IMG/VR virus record: IMGVR_UViG_3300033153_008173
Span: 1-40,853 of that record
Length of the DNA: 40,853 nucleotides
Source of the DNA: a virus
Strand: one strand, 5' to 3'
The notes beneath the pieces are model-generated. The model saw only the letters and a list, made by a program, of their open reading frames with translations. It had not been told where the DNA came from and did no database searches. A program made the position numbers and the translations under genes. Below are positions 24,215 to 32,021 of this stretch, piece by piece. Each line of letters opens with the position of its first letter. The first letter of the stretch is position 1.

Positions 24215-25990
24215 TTAAAACTCCTTATTTATTTCAAGATCAATGCTTGACGATTTTAATCCAAGGTCAATCTTATTTGATGTCAATTCTAATTCTATAA
24301 AAATCCTACCCCCGACTATTGACAAGGTAACATTGCCAATAGTCTGTCCCTGTAATAATCTATCTATTGCAATAATAGATGTCTGTGTCAAGTTAAGGCT
24401 TTCAATAGATTGATTTTGTATGATATCAGCAATGGCAAGAATCACACCGGAATCAAGCGTTATCTGTTCCAGCGCTTGACCCTGATCAATGCCGTCTATT
24501 GTTATCGTATTTTGCTGTATTAGATTTACTTTATCAATGCTTTGGCTTTGGATCAAATCAGCAATAGAAAGGATTGTCGATGTACTCAGGGTTATGTTAT
24601 CAATTTGTTGAGCCTGCGATAAATCGGATATTATAAGATCAGATTGCTGGATTAAATCTATATTATCAATATCCTGTGACTGATCAATTTTGTTAATAGA
24701 TAAAGAATTTGCAAGTATAAGGTCTATATTCTCAATTGATTGATTTTGATTTATACCATTTGCTGATAAATTATTTGCTTGCGTAAGATCTAAATTCTCA
24801 ATGCTTTGGGTTTGATTTATATCATTGGCAATAAGTATATTGGACTGAACAAGACTGAGACTGTTGATAGATTGAGATTGATTTAATGGGGAAATTGATA
24901 AGACATGCTGTTGAATTAAATCAAGATTTTCGATTGCTTGACTTTGATTCAACTTTGTAGGCAATAAAGTTGAACCCGCTATCTGTTCATCGCTAACAGA
25001 ATAAAATGTACTTGGTGATGATTGATTGTTGCATTCCGCAGCTTCCCAAGTTAAGGATATTTCAACACTTGATACCCTAAATTCATCCACAAGACCATCA
25101 AATGACCTTGCTAAATCCTGCCTATTACCTAAGTACAAGGTGTTATTTAAACCAGTAAAGTTTGACCCTGTAAGTGTTGCAATAGACACCCCACCCAAAA
25201 TCAACTCTCCGTTACCAGATGAATCATGATTTAATAGACTTTTATTCCATTGCTGTCTGGTGACTGGTGGATTACCGCTACCAGCCGCAAAGGAAGTCTC
25301 ACCAATACCGCCATTATATTCATTTGTCGAAACTGCCCCGCGCCTTAAAAATAAGTTTAAGACATCATCAGAATCACTACAAAAATACCCGCTATTCGTT
25401 GTCCCATTTGAGTATTCCCAAAATTGAATAGCAAACTCTGCTTGCGCTATTACTGCGGCTGGAAATGATATATACTCTATTGTTGGATCAAAGTCTTGAG
25501 CCTGACCAATCTTCCCTGTTCCCTCGCTTGGCTGGTTTGCTGCGGCCTTTGTACCATCTCTTCCGTGTGATGTAGAGTCTTTCACTGTTGAAGTTGTTAG
25601 ATCGTTCATGTGACAGACTAATTCATAATCTGAGTTCCACGTATTCTCTTTACCATAGGTGGAATCTTCTGCTGGTTCTGTGTCTGTGCCGTTGTACCAG
25701 ATACGAATAATCGTATCTACCGAACTCGATAACGATGGAATTTTTACATAGAGTTCACCAGTCTTTGCGCTTGTGTCAATCGAAACGACTTCTCTGGCAA
25801 GTTGAGTTGTGCCGTTCGATAGTGTGACACGGATATCGCCACCGTCTGAGCGGCAAGTATCGAATATGTCAATAATTTTATCTAAATCAGACAAATCAAT
25901 CAAACATGGGTAATCAGTTAATGTCGCATCAACCTTATCCTTGTCAATCGTCACATTCTGATACTTAGTATATCCGGTAGGGAAAGCCAT
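24215..25990 (-). CDS. Head fibre/adhesin candidate: DUF2341, LamG and tandem repeats
   Basis: A 591-aa protein with three parts. Residues about 5-115 match DUF2341 (YQNVTIDKDKVDATLTDYP, IRIWYNGT). Residues about 120-340 look like a concanavalin/LamG domain (DYELVCHMND, DEFRVSS at the end). From about 346 to 566 come ten tandem repeats of 22 residues with the core xINQSQSIENLDLIQ. A beta-strand-rich C-terminus follows. LamG domains bind glycans or proteins. The gene lies in the head operon, so a fibre or decoration projecting from the capsid is more likely than a tail fibre. The repeats may set its length. A 73-aa helical protein is encoded just upstream. Confidence 0.62.
   Translation of the reverse strand: MAFPTGYTKYQNVTIDKDKVDATLTDYPCLIDLSDLDKIIDIFDTCRSDGGDIRVTLSNGTTQLAREVVSIDTSAKTGELYVKIPSLSSSVDTIIRIWYNGTDTEPAEDSTYGKENTWNSDYELVCHMNDLTTSTVKDSTSHGRDGTKAAANQPSEGTGKIGQAQDFDPTIEYISFPAAVIAQAEFAIQFWEYSNGTTNSGYFCSDSDDVLNLFLRRGAVSTNEYNGGIGETSFAAGSGNPPVTRQQWNKSLLNHDSSGNGELILGGVSIATLTGSNFTGLNNTLYLGNRQDLARSFDGLVDEFRVSSVEISLTWEAAECNNQSSPSTFYSVSDEQIAGSTLLPTKLNQSQAIENLDLIQQHVLSISPLNQSQSINSLSLVQSNILIANDINQTQSIENLDLTQANNLSANGINQNQSIENIDLILANSLSINKIDQSQDIDNIDLIQQSDLIISDLSQAQQIDNITLSTSTILSIADLIQSQSIDKVNLIQQNTITIDGIDQGQALEQITLDSGVILAIADIIQNQSIESLNLTQTSIIAIDRLLQGQTIGNVTLSIVGGRIFIELELTSNKIDLGLKSSSIDLEINKEF
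24296..24955 (-). repeat. Ten tandem 66-bp units encoding 22-residue repeats
   Basis: Protein consensus is roughly x-Leu/Ile-Asn-Gln-Ser-Gln-Ser-Ile-Glu-Asn-Leu-x-Leu-Ile-Gln, then about seven variable residues. Eight of the ten copies keep the Q-x-Q pair at the same place. The DNA copies have diverged, so most codons differ, which shows selection on the protein pattern. The even spacing of Ile/Leu suggests a beta-solenoid or similar stacked fold. Confidence 0.75.
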
Positions 25991-26211
25991 TAAATAGTTG
26001 CAATCTCAGCAAGCAATGAGTCAATAACTGCCTGTACTGCTGTTGAATCTTCGGTTGTGTAATCAGCCTCGGAGTCAACCGAAGATTTCAAAGCAACTAT
26101 GTTAATCTTAATCTGTTTTAATTGGTTAATTGCATTCATTGCTTGATTATTGATATCAGTTAATGACTGTCCTGCTTTCACTCGTTTTGCTTCAACTGTA
26201 AAATCTGACAT
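25990..26211 (-). CDS. Small helical protein paired with the LamG-repeat gene
   Basis: A 73-aa protein, mostly one long helix with heptads (SLTDINNQAMNAINQLKQIKI). It could be a trimerisation or chaperone partner of the protein encoded next. The stop overlaps the next ATG (TAATG). The start follows AGGAG. Confidence 0.6.
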   Translation of the reverse strand: MSDFTVEAKRVKAGQSLTDINNQAMNAINQLKQIKINIVALKSSVDSEADYTTEDSTAVQAVIDSLLAEIATI

Positions 26212-26254
26212 TTTAATATCTCCTATTTAAAATACGGTTTATTCCTCAGAGTGT

Positions 26255-26386
26255 TTAATCTCTTATAACAGCAGCGAGAGCAACGCAAGAGGAGGTCACT
26301 ATTTCACTTGCATAAGTCGTTTTAAATACAATACACATTGCCGCAACGATTGCCATTAACACCATGCCAAGATATTTATCCTTCAT
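26255..26386 (-). CDS. 43-aa membrane peptide
   Basis: A 43-aa protein (132 bp) starting behind TAGGAGC with 8-nt spacing. Residues about 5-21 (YLGMVLMAIVAAMCIVF) are a strong membrane segment, possibly a signal anchor. The second half is mildly hydrophobic (SCVALAAVIRD). It begins 14 bp after the UAA that would end the extended Mu-F-like frame. This tight spacing argues that the upstream gene really runs to that UAA. Function unknown; a holin-like or inner-membrane role is possible. Confidence 0.6.
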   Translation of the reverse strand: MKDKYLGMVLMAIVAAMCIVFKTTYASEIVTSSCVALAAVIRD

Positions 26387-26400
26387 TTTTATAGCTCCTA

Positions 26401-27204
26401 TTATTGATTATTTTTATTTTGTTCCTGTAACTCAGGAATAACAGGTATAGCCACTCAACGTCAATTAAAAGCTTCCCCTGGATGTCCATCGGGCGGTGGG
26501 GCTATCCACATAAATTCTACGCCATTCCTGGAATAATGATCCATATGGCCAGGAGTTCCGTCTGGATATTCTCCGCCAGGCGTCCCGACGACCCTTTCAT
26601 CTTCCGACGTTTGCCATATATAAGATTTAATACCCAAATCGGTTTGCCTAACCTGATTCAATTTTCCGATTATCTTTTCGGTCTGATCACGGGCAATAAA
26701 CCTGGCCCGATTTTTTGCTACCTTGAACCTTGTTTCAAGGGCCTGAACCATAGCCTGCTGATCAAAACCTTTTTGAGTAAATATTTTATCAAACTGACCT
26801 ACAATCTGTAAATTTAATTTTTGAGGAATACTTTTTATTAATGCAACATTATCAAATAGAGCCTGAGTCATAAGGGGCCTTATATTAAGATCAGACATAA
26901 ACGGATTTATATTGACACCAAGCGCAGATTGGAATGCTTTAATCATTTGGGCTTTGTGAACGCGCCGAATATTATCAAGGGCCCCCTGGACGGTTGTAAT
27001 CCCGAATGCATCACCGGATGTCATAAAAGCAAATTCGGCATCAACAGCCCTTTGGTACGCGGACTTTATTTTAGGGACTGATTCAAGCCTGGCTTTAGTA
27101 CGGGATAAAAGAGGATCAAGGATATCTTTTTTGATTGCTTTAAAATAGGCGGATTCATCTTTTCGCCTTGGACTTATGCCCTTTGGTGTTCTGGGCTTTG
27201 GCAT
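26401..27204 (-). CDS. Mu gpF/SPP1 gp7-like minor head protein with two in-frame UGA codons at the CRC motif
   Basis: A minor head protein of the Phage_Mu_F family. The hallmark DQTEKIIGKLNQVRQ, then GIKSYIWQTSEDERVV, then NGVEFMWIAPPPDGHPGEAFN, are clear. In this family HPGExxN is followed by Cys-Arg-Cys and then a V/A-x-P-V ending. Here the codons after Asn are TGA CGT TGA (26463-26455). The same frame then reads VAIPVIPELQEQNKNNQ before TAA at 26401. The conventional frame stops at the first TGA (247 aa, 26461-27204); the extended one is 267 codons. The tail after the UGAs matches the family and no other gene fills the gap. UGA is an ordinary stop elsewhere in this genome, so any reading through is local. 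Selenocysteine is the leading explanation, Cys or suppressor reading the alternatives. Confidence 0.78.
26424..26445 (-). promoter_or_regulatory. Hairpin downstream of the two UGA codons, possible SECIS-like element
   Basis: On the mRNA a 22-nt stem-loop (CCUGU pairs with ACAGG, then one U-U mismatch, three more pairs, and a CCUG loop) begins 9 nt after the second UGA. The apical loop lies about 18 nt after the second UGA and 24 nt after the first. Both fit the 16-37 nt range reported for bacterial SECIS. Neither of the first two loop bases is G, unlike the usual rule, so support is only partial. Confidence 0.3.
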
Positions 27205-27758
27205 TATTTGCCTACTTCAGCTTCAAATATGGTCATAGCAAAAGAACATTGAGCTGTTGCATTCTCGGTATTTATTAGACGAAACATGTATTTACCGTCA
27301 AGCCGGGGTATAAAAATCAAATCATCCTTAGCTTCACCGCCTAAGGTTGCGACCGCCGCAGTTCCATTCGACATTAACAAAAATTCAAAAGGCAGCTTAG
27401 TCCCATCGTCATTGATCGTCGGAGACAATCTAACAATTGTATTTGTGGTCGTTGACGACCGATTGTCTCGATTCCCTCCATCCCATAACGTACCGTCATC
27501 ATCGGAGTCAGTACCGAAATAAAAGTCTATATTTATAGGCCCGGCACCAATGGCTTTAAATGTTATTGGTAAAACCACACCAATCTTAGGCGCTATGGCC
27601 TGCGGATCAATGACAATATCAACCGTATCAAGACCGGAAATGCTGAAACGTTTAGACCAGGAAAAAGCCACATCTCTAAAAACTTTCTGACTATTAATAT
27701 CTACTGTAGCAATAGCATCAAATTCAAAATTCCCTATGCCCTTTGCATTGCCTATCAT
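27204..27758 (-). CDS. Hypothetical virion protein
   Basis: A 184-aa beta-rich protein (DINSQKVFRDVAFSW, INIDFYFGTDSDDDG, LPFEFLLMSN). Together with the next two genes upstream, it lies between portal and Mu-F-like protein. It begins with MIGN, as does the gene upstream of it. They share no other obvious similarity. A virion surface or adaptor role is possible. Confidence 0.55.
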   Translation of the reverse strand: MIGNAKGIGNFEFDAIATVDINSQKVFRDVAFSWSKRFSISGLDTVDIVIDPQAIAPKIGVVLPITFKAIGAGPINIDFYFGTDSDDDGTLWDGGNRDNRSSTTTNTIVRLSPTINDDGTKLPFEFLLMSNGTAAVATLGGEAKDDLIFIPRLDGKYMFRLINTENATAQCSFAMTIFEAEVGK

Positions 27759-28303
27759 TTTACATATTCCTGTCTACTTCCATCACCATCCTTCTGAAAA
27801 TGGAAATCAATGAATTTAACAAGGACATCGCCAGAAATAATATTATCATCACGATAGAAAATAAGATCTATATTCGACGATACATTCTCATCAGCAGGAG
27901 CAGGTATTTCAGGAAAATCTATTATTTGAAGCATATCCCCACTGCCAGGATAAGTTAACTTTCCGACTCCAAGACTTGTTATGCTTGTCCAACCTGGAAC
28001 AATATCCCCATTATTATAAAATCTATAATCAGCTTTAAAAACCGGCAGCAATGCACTTGTCTGGATAAAATGAAAGTGCAAATCCAATGGAGTACCAAAT
28101 TTCTTTTCGTGTAGCATCTGATCAAGTATGTATATTTTTTCAGAAGGATCATTCTGTGGGAACAATAACCCTAATTCAGTAAAATCAAAATCAGGCTTTT
28201 GTGTCTGGCCTTGCTTTGCTCTTGTTGCCGACACAGATCTATCTGTCCACCTGACACCTGCTAAGAAACCTGAATCAAGACCTTTTGGGACATTGCCAAT
28301 CAT
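27755..28303 (-). CDS. Hypothetical virion protein
   Basis: A 182-aa protein starting MIGNVPKG. It has beta-like stretches (LDLHFHFIQTSALLPVFKADYRFY in parts; IDLIFYRDDN; VLVKFIDFHFQKDGDG). It overlaps its neighbours at both ends by 3-4 bp. I do not recognise it. The run of three unassigned genes between portal and Mu-F-like is unusual, since these two genes are commonly adjacent. Confidence 0.55.
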   Translation of the reverse strand: MIGNVPKGLDSGFLAGVRWTDRSVSATRAKQGQTQKPDFDFTELGLLFPQNDPSEKIYILDQMLHEKKFGTPLDLHFHFIQTSALLPVFKADYRFYNNGDIVPGWTSITSLGVGKLTYPGSGDMLQIIDFPEIPAPADENVSSNIDLIFYRDDNIISGDVLVKFIDFHFQKDGDGSRQEYVK

Positions 28304-28575
28304 AGGTCAATCCTCACTCTTCCATTATCTTTAACACAAAATATATAGAGATCAATACCAAAACTGAATGAAATTGTTTCAGAAAATCCATTATTTATAA
28401 AAATTATTATCCCTTCCTCAAATCCACCCGTTGGAGGTGGATCGCCTGACGTACGATAAGTATGAAGGTAGGAAAATGGTTCCTCATTGGCCTTATGAAT
28501 TTGCCCTGTCGTAATATCCTCTGCAACTTTTGTCCACACCCCTTTCAAACAATCAACAAAAACAGGATTTGCCAT
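28300..28575 (-). CDS. Small hypothetical virion protein
   Basis: A 91-aa protein. I chose ATG 28575 because GGAGG lies 7 bases upstream; the in-frame ATG at 28581 is only 1 base from that SD. The sequence (VDCLKGVWTKVAEDITTG, GGFEEGIIIFINNG, FSFGIDLYIFCVKDNGRV) is beta-rich and compatible with a small capsid decoration protein. No family recognised. Confidence 0.55.
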   Translation of the reverse strand: MANPVFVDCLKGVWTKVAEDITTGQIHKANEEPFSYLHTYRTSGDPPPTGGFEEGIIIFINNGFSETISFSFGIDLYIFCVKDNGRVRIDL

Positions 28576-28577
28576 TT

Positions 28578-29993
28578 TCATTCCTCCGTAATATTTTTTT
28601 GAATCTGTATATTAGCTAAACTTTTCTTAAAGCCATCGGCCGGTTCAATTAATCCATCCATATCGTCAAGGTTGCCAATAATTGGATCACCATCTAAAAC
28701 ATTCCTGGCTTCATCCTCATCAATAACGTTTCCCGTTACACCAAGAACAGATAATTGCATTTTTTTAGCTGCAATTTCTACTTGATCTTTTTCCGACAGA
28801 TCTAATATAGATGGAAATTTATAACAAATCTTTTCAGACAGTCCGGCATGCTTTTGAATAACTGAGTCAATTTTTTGCAATGGATCTGGAAGAATATTGT
28901 TCTGATCAGTGGCAACCTTCAGCGCATAATTCCGCTCTTCACCTTCTCCGGTTGAATTAAGACCTGACATAGACTTCGACCAGAATCTTGTTTCTGGGAT
29001 GTCTGCGGCTGCGGCCAGCCGGTTTGCATTCCTGTCCATCACTTCTGGCAGACCTGAAAAAGTTACCTCACTCCTGGAAAAATCATCCTCAGCATCCATA
29101 AAATATGTTCGATAAACAGACCTAAACAAATTTACGTGTTCCATCCTTTGTTGGACACTCATCCCTTCTGGATCACTCCCAGAAATAGCGTCCTCAAAAT
29201 CTGTAATCTTTTGAATTGCAACGCTTGCTTCGTTGACCAAGTGCGCGACACCTTTTGAAACATTTGAGTCCTGAAAAATCTCTGTCATTACAGGAACGAT
29301 GGATGGAACACCCCAGTCTTGGTCATAAGATTGCCATGAGTTATCCGTCATTGGCTCAATTCCATCAAACCGGATAACGCGGGAATGATGAACCACGAAC
29401 GATCCGCCTTGTTTCATAGTGATATTATAAAATATCGGGCGACCAAAATTTTTAGAGAAAGGATTCTTTTCTTTACTTACAATATTAGCATCAAATCTAT
29501 CGACTGTGAGTATATTGGACAGATCACCTGGGAGCATTCGATTGATATTCAACGGCACTTCCGGTCTGGCTTCTTTTGTCATTATAATAAAAAGACCGGT
29601 GCCATAAAGCCTGCCGTTTTTCATGGATTTTGAAAGCTTAGTTTTAATCTGAAATTCTTTTTCTATTTCCTGAACGGCTTCCATCGTTGAGTTATCCATG
29701 TCACAAAATTCGCGCCATTTCAAAAACATGTCATCAACAGGGATATTAATAAATTTTGCTGCCGCCCATGATTCAACATAAAGAATCTCATTAAAATTTT
29801 TCGATTGTAATCTGGTAGGGGCAAAAAAGGAAAGATGATTTTTGTCAATACTGGTTCCGGCTCCTGATATTGGATTTACCAGACCACCATTGAAGCCACC
29901 GGAATTATATGTATCGCTGGTATTATCTTTTACTCTTCTTTTAGCCGGTACTCTTTTGCGCCTGGATATAGGTCTTTGAAAGCGTTTTTTCAT
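28578..29993 (-). CDS. Portal protein, DUF1073-like
   Basis: A 471-aa portal. Clear blocks are YVESWAAAKFINIPVDDMFLKWREF (in parts, about 71-95), KNGRLYGTGLFII (124-136), the region before PFSKNFGRPIFYNI, VHHSRVIRFDG, and the Gly-rich EFRAWSKSMSGLNSTGEGEERNYAL-like segment (RFWSKSMSGLNSTGEG). It forms the dodecameric ring for DNA entry. The N-terminus is very basic. It is the first gene of the late operon, with AAGGGG before the ATG. Confidence 0.83.
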   Translation of the reverse strand: MKKRFQRPISRRKRVPAKRRVKDNTSDTYNSGGFNGGLVNPISGAGTSIDKNHLSFFAPTRLQSKNFNEILYVESWAAAKFINIPVDDMFLKWREFCDMDNSTMEAVQEIEKEFQIKTKLSKSMKNGRLYGTGLFIIMTKEARPEVPLNINRMLPGDLSNILTVDRFDANIVSKEKNPFSKNFGRPIFYNITMKQGGSFVVHHSRVIRFDGIEPMTDNSWQSYDQDWGVPSIVPVMTEIFQDSNVSKGVAHLVNEASVAIQKITDFEDAISGSDPEGMSVQQRMEHVNLFRSVYRTYFMDAEDDFSRSEVTFSGLPEVMDRNANRLAAAADIPETRFWSKSMSGLNSTGEGEERNYALKVATDQNNILPDPLQKIDSVIQKHAGLSEKICYKFPSILDLSEKDQVEIAAKKMQLSVLGVTGNVIDEDEARNVLDGDPIIGNLDDMDGLIEPADGFKKSLANIQIQKNITEE

Positions 29994-30077
29994 ACGTCCC
30001 CTTTTTATTATCCATTCAACATTATGATAAAAAATATAAAATAAAAAGTATTTTCTTTTAAATATGCATTTTAGTCC

Positions 30078-30106
30078 TTGACACTCACAGTATATTACTG
30101 TATTAT
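30078..30106 (+). promoter_or_regulatory. Strong sigma70 promoter with embedded operator
   Basis: TTGACA (30078-30083), exactly 17 bp, TATTAT (30101-30106). The spacer holds a perfect palindrome, ACAGTA-TAT-TACTGT (30087-30101), which overlaps the -10. A dimeric repressor bound there would block polymerase. Transcription would start near 30113 and serve the plus-strand small-gene operon from 30152. The late operon starts 85 bp away on the other strand. Confidence 0.82.
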
Positions 30107-30151
30107 TCTTACATGATCAAAACAACAACACATAAAACAAGGGGACACAAC

Positions 30152-30502
30152 ATGCAAGTACAAATTAAAGAAACTAATGAAATCAAAGAACTGACGCTTA
30201 ATGACCCTAAAACAAATACCGATTATGTAGTTGATTTTATTGGTAACACCGGCGCATTGGACGACGGTCAATTTTTTGATTACGACGATGATACTGAGAC
30301 TTACACAGCGACTCGCGAGACTTTTGATTGGTGGGAAACGGTTGTGGGTGATAATCAGGCGCTTGAGGACAGATTACACGAACTGAGACAAGAGCATGGA
30401 ATTGAATCTGTACATAATGCAATCGGTGAGGCCGGAAATTGTGACCTTGAGGATATGGCAGCAAATATGAACACCGCTCTTGACGAAAATTTTAGTGAAT
30501 AA
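30152..30502 (+). CDS. Acidic small early protein
   Basis: A 116-aa protein. The ATG at 30152 is chosen because AAGGGG lies 7 bases upstream and the promoter's start site is about 40 bp before; an in-frame ATG at 30113 lies at the transcription start. It is strongly acidic (many Asp/Glu, DDGQFFDYDDDTETYTATRE in part). No family recognised. Strong acidity is seen in anti-restriction and nucleic-acid-mimic proteins, but also in many others. Confidence 0.6.
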   Translation: MQVQIKETNEIKELTLNDPKTNTDYVVDFIGNTGALDDGQFFDYDDDTETYTATRETFDWWETVVGDNQALEDRLHELRQEHGIESVHNAIGEAGNCDLEDMAANMNTALDENFSE

Positions 30503-30541
30503 AGTGATAGAAAATAAATAATTAAAACAAGGAGACACGCC

Positions 30542-30796
30542 ATGATGAATTTAGCAGAAATAGCAAAAGCGACACAAAAAGCAAGTAAAATAGAAATATT
30601 TGAAAATCAATATAAGAATATGATGGTCTGCAAGGGTAGATTCGAAATTGAAATTTTTAAAAATCACAAAACATTCGACGATAGTACAGTAAAAGAGTTA
30701 GAAGAAAATTTTTTCTTCGAATTTTCAAACACAGACGAATCAAAACAAGCATGGAAAACAATAATAACTGAAGCTAAAAAAGAAAACTTAATATAA
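30542..30796 (+). CDS. Small hypothetical early protein
   Basis: An 84-aa protein behind AAGGAG, with 7-nt spacing to the first of two ATG codons. Helical and Lys/Glu-rich, with EENFFFEFSNTDES in the middle. No family recognised. The SD and spacer (AAGGAGACACGCC) closely resemble those of the preceding gene (AAGGGGACACAAC). Confidence 0.58.
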   Translation: MMNLAEIAKATQKASKIEIFENQYKNMMVCKGRFEIEIFKNHKTFDDSTVKELEENFFFEFSNTDESKQAWKTIITEAKKENLI

Positions 30797-30805
30797 AGGG
30801 GAAAA

Positions 30806-30892
30806 ATGAAAACATTTCAAGGAATAATTTACGGTAGCATTGTTTCAATAGCAATGTGGGTAATAATAATTAAGATAATTAAATTTTTATAG
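30806..30892 (+). CDS. 28-aa membrane peptide
   Basis: An 87-bp frame with a good SD (AAGGGG, 5 nt before ATG). The peptide is one TM helix (IIYGSIVSIAMWVIIIKII), with one Lys near each end. It lies in the early operon between two better-supported genes. Such peptides can act on membranes or partner proteins, but function is unknown. Confidence 0.5.
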   Translation: MKTFQGIIYGSIVSIAMWVIIIKIIKFL

Positions 30893-30905
30893 GATAAATA
30901 AAACA

Positions 30906-31574
30906 ATGACAACTCTTAAAAGTTTTAAAAAGTCAAATAAAAATAAAAAAGTTAGTGCCTGTAAAAAAGGATCAGCATCAGAGGCAATTGGTATCATTGA
31001 AAAAAATACTGACACTTTTGTTTTAACTTTCGGTCAATTTTCGTTAATCGATGCCCTGGTAGCCGTCTTGGACCAGACCGGTCCGGCTCATGTTATAATG
31101 TCAACCTGGACAGCATCTTACGCACATCTTGATAGATCAATAGAACTATTAGGTTCTGCCGACATTTTGTCAATGAAATTTATTATTGATAGATCGTTCA
31201 AGACAAGGAAGCCAAAAGATTTTAATCATTTAATGGATCTTTTTGGAAACGAGAGTATCCGACAAATGAATACGCACGCTAAATTTATAACGATCAGGAA
31301 TAATGAATGGGATATCGTAATCCGCACATCTATGAATTTAAACAGAAATCCAAGACTTGAAAATATTGAAATATCTGAGAATAAGGATTTCGCTATTTTT
31401 TTTGATCAGATAGCTACTGATATTTTCAATGAAATAGAGCAAGATTTTTCTCAAATAAAAAACCCTGAATTAAAAAATATAAAAGAGGCCAGTTTATTTA
31501 AAGAAGTTTCAGCAAATTATATAAAAAGAAAGAATTTAAAAGAGGCCACTTTTACCCATGAACTTAGAGAATAG
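30906..31574 (+). CDS. Phospholipase D-like superfamily protein
   Basis: A 222-aa protein. The pattern NTHAKFITIRNNEWDIVIRTSMNLN (in two parts, about 119-143) holds a single HxK motif (His-Ala-Lys) followed by Thr/Ser-Met-Asn residues, as in PLD-like nucleases and related phage proteins. Only one HKD-like half is seen, so an active enzyme would be a dimer. The N-terminus is Lys-rich. The order PLD-like gene, small protein, HTH protein is a compact plus-strand unit. A nuclease or DNA-binding role is possible. Confidence 0.65.
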   Translation: MTTLKSFKKSNKNKKVSACKKGSASEAIGIIEKNTDTFVLTFGQFSLIDALVAVLDQTGPAHVIMSTWTASYAHLDRSIELLGSADILSMKFIIDRSFKTRKPKDFNHLMDLFGNESIRQMNTHAKFITIRNNEWDIVIRTSMNLNRNPRLENIEISENKDFAIFFDQIATDIFNEIEQDFSQIKNPELKNIKEASLFKEVSANYIKRKNLKEATFTHELRE

Positions 31575-31803
31575 AAAAAAAGCGCTTAAAAACCTTGGAA
31601 TTAATCCACCTGAAATAATTATTGAATTAATGGCAAGTCAAATAGGAATAGCAGAGGAAGCCAGGGATAGAATTAAAAAAGAGGGGATAGTTGTCAGAGA
31701 TATGAAGGGATCAGTTGTAGCTCATCCGGCTATAAAAATTGAACAAGATGCCCTAAAGAACATTGAAATACTTATTAATAAAAAAAGGAAAAAGCACCGA
31801 TGA
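31558..31803 (+). CDS. Small protein resembling the C-terminus of P27-type terminase small subunit
   Basis: An 81-aa protein overlapping the PLD-like gene. The VVRDMKGSVVAHPAIKIEQDALKNIEIL stretch (in parts) resembles the central GxxVxNPxxxIxxxA block of P27-type small terminases. A separate TerS candidate lies beside TerL, so this one may be a paralogue or unrelated protein. The C-terminus is strongly basic (NKKRKKHR). Confidence 0.5.
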   Translation: MNLENRKKALKNLGINPPEIIIELMASQIGIAEEARDRIKKEGIVVRDMKGSVVAHPAIKIEQDALKNIEILINKKRKKHR

Positions 31804-32021
31804 CACCAGAAGAATTAAACTGCCTTAGAAATTCATTCAGCTTCACTCAAAAACAAATGGCCGAAGTTTTAGGAATCCATCCAAACGCTTTGCAAAACAT
31901 GGAATATGGGAAGAATCCAATTCCAAGGTATATCAAGAACTATGCCAAGTCGTTAACTTTGTTGAATGAGAATCGACTACTTAAGAAACATATTGAGATA
32001 ATTGAGGTTGAGCTTGATTAA
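31800..32021 (+). CDS. XRE-family helix-turn-helix protein
   Basis: A 73-aa protein with an XRE-type HTH: FTQKQMAEVLGIHPNALQNMEYGKNPIP, with Gln and Gly at the usual sites (about 15-42). It ends with a helix that could form a dimer. It overlaps the upstream stop (ATGA). The convergent terminase gene overlaps its stop by 4 bp. It is a second candidate for binding the phage operators. Confidence 0.75.
   Translation: MTPEELNCLRNSFSFTQKQMAEVLGIHPNALQNMEYGKNPIPRYIKNYAKSLTLLNENRLLKKHIEIIEVELD

Noticed and set aside
30113-30151. ATG at 30113 as the start of the first early gene
   Set aside because: It coincides with the predicted transcription start; ATG 30152 has a strong SD.
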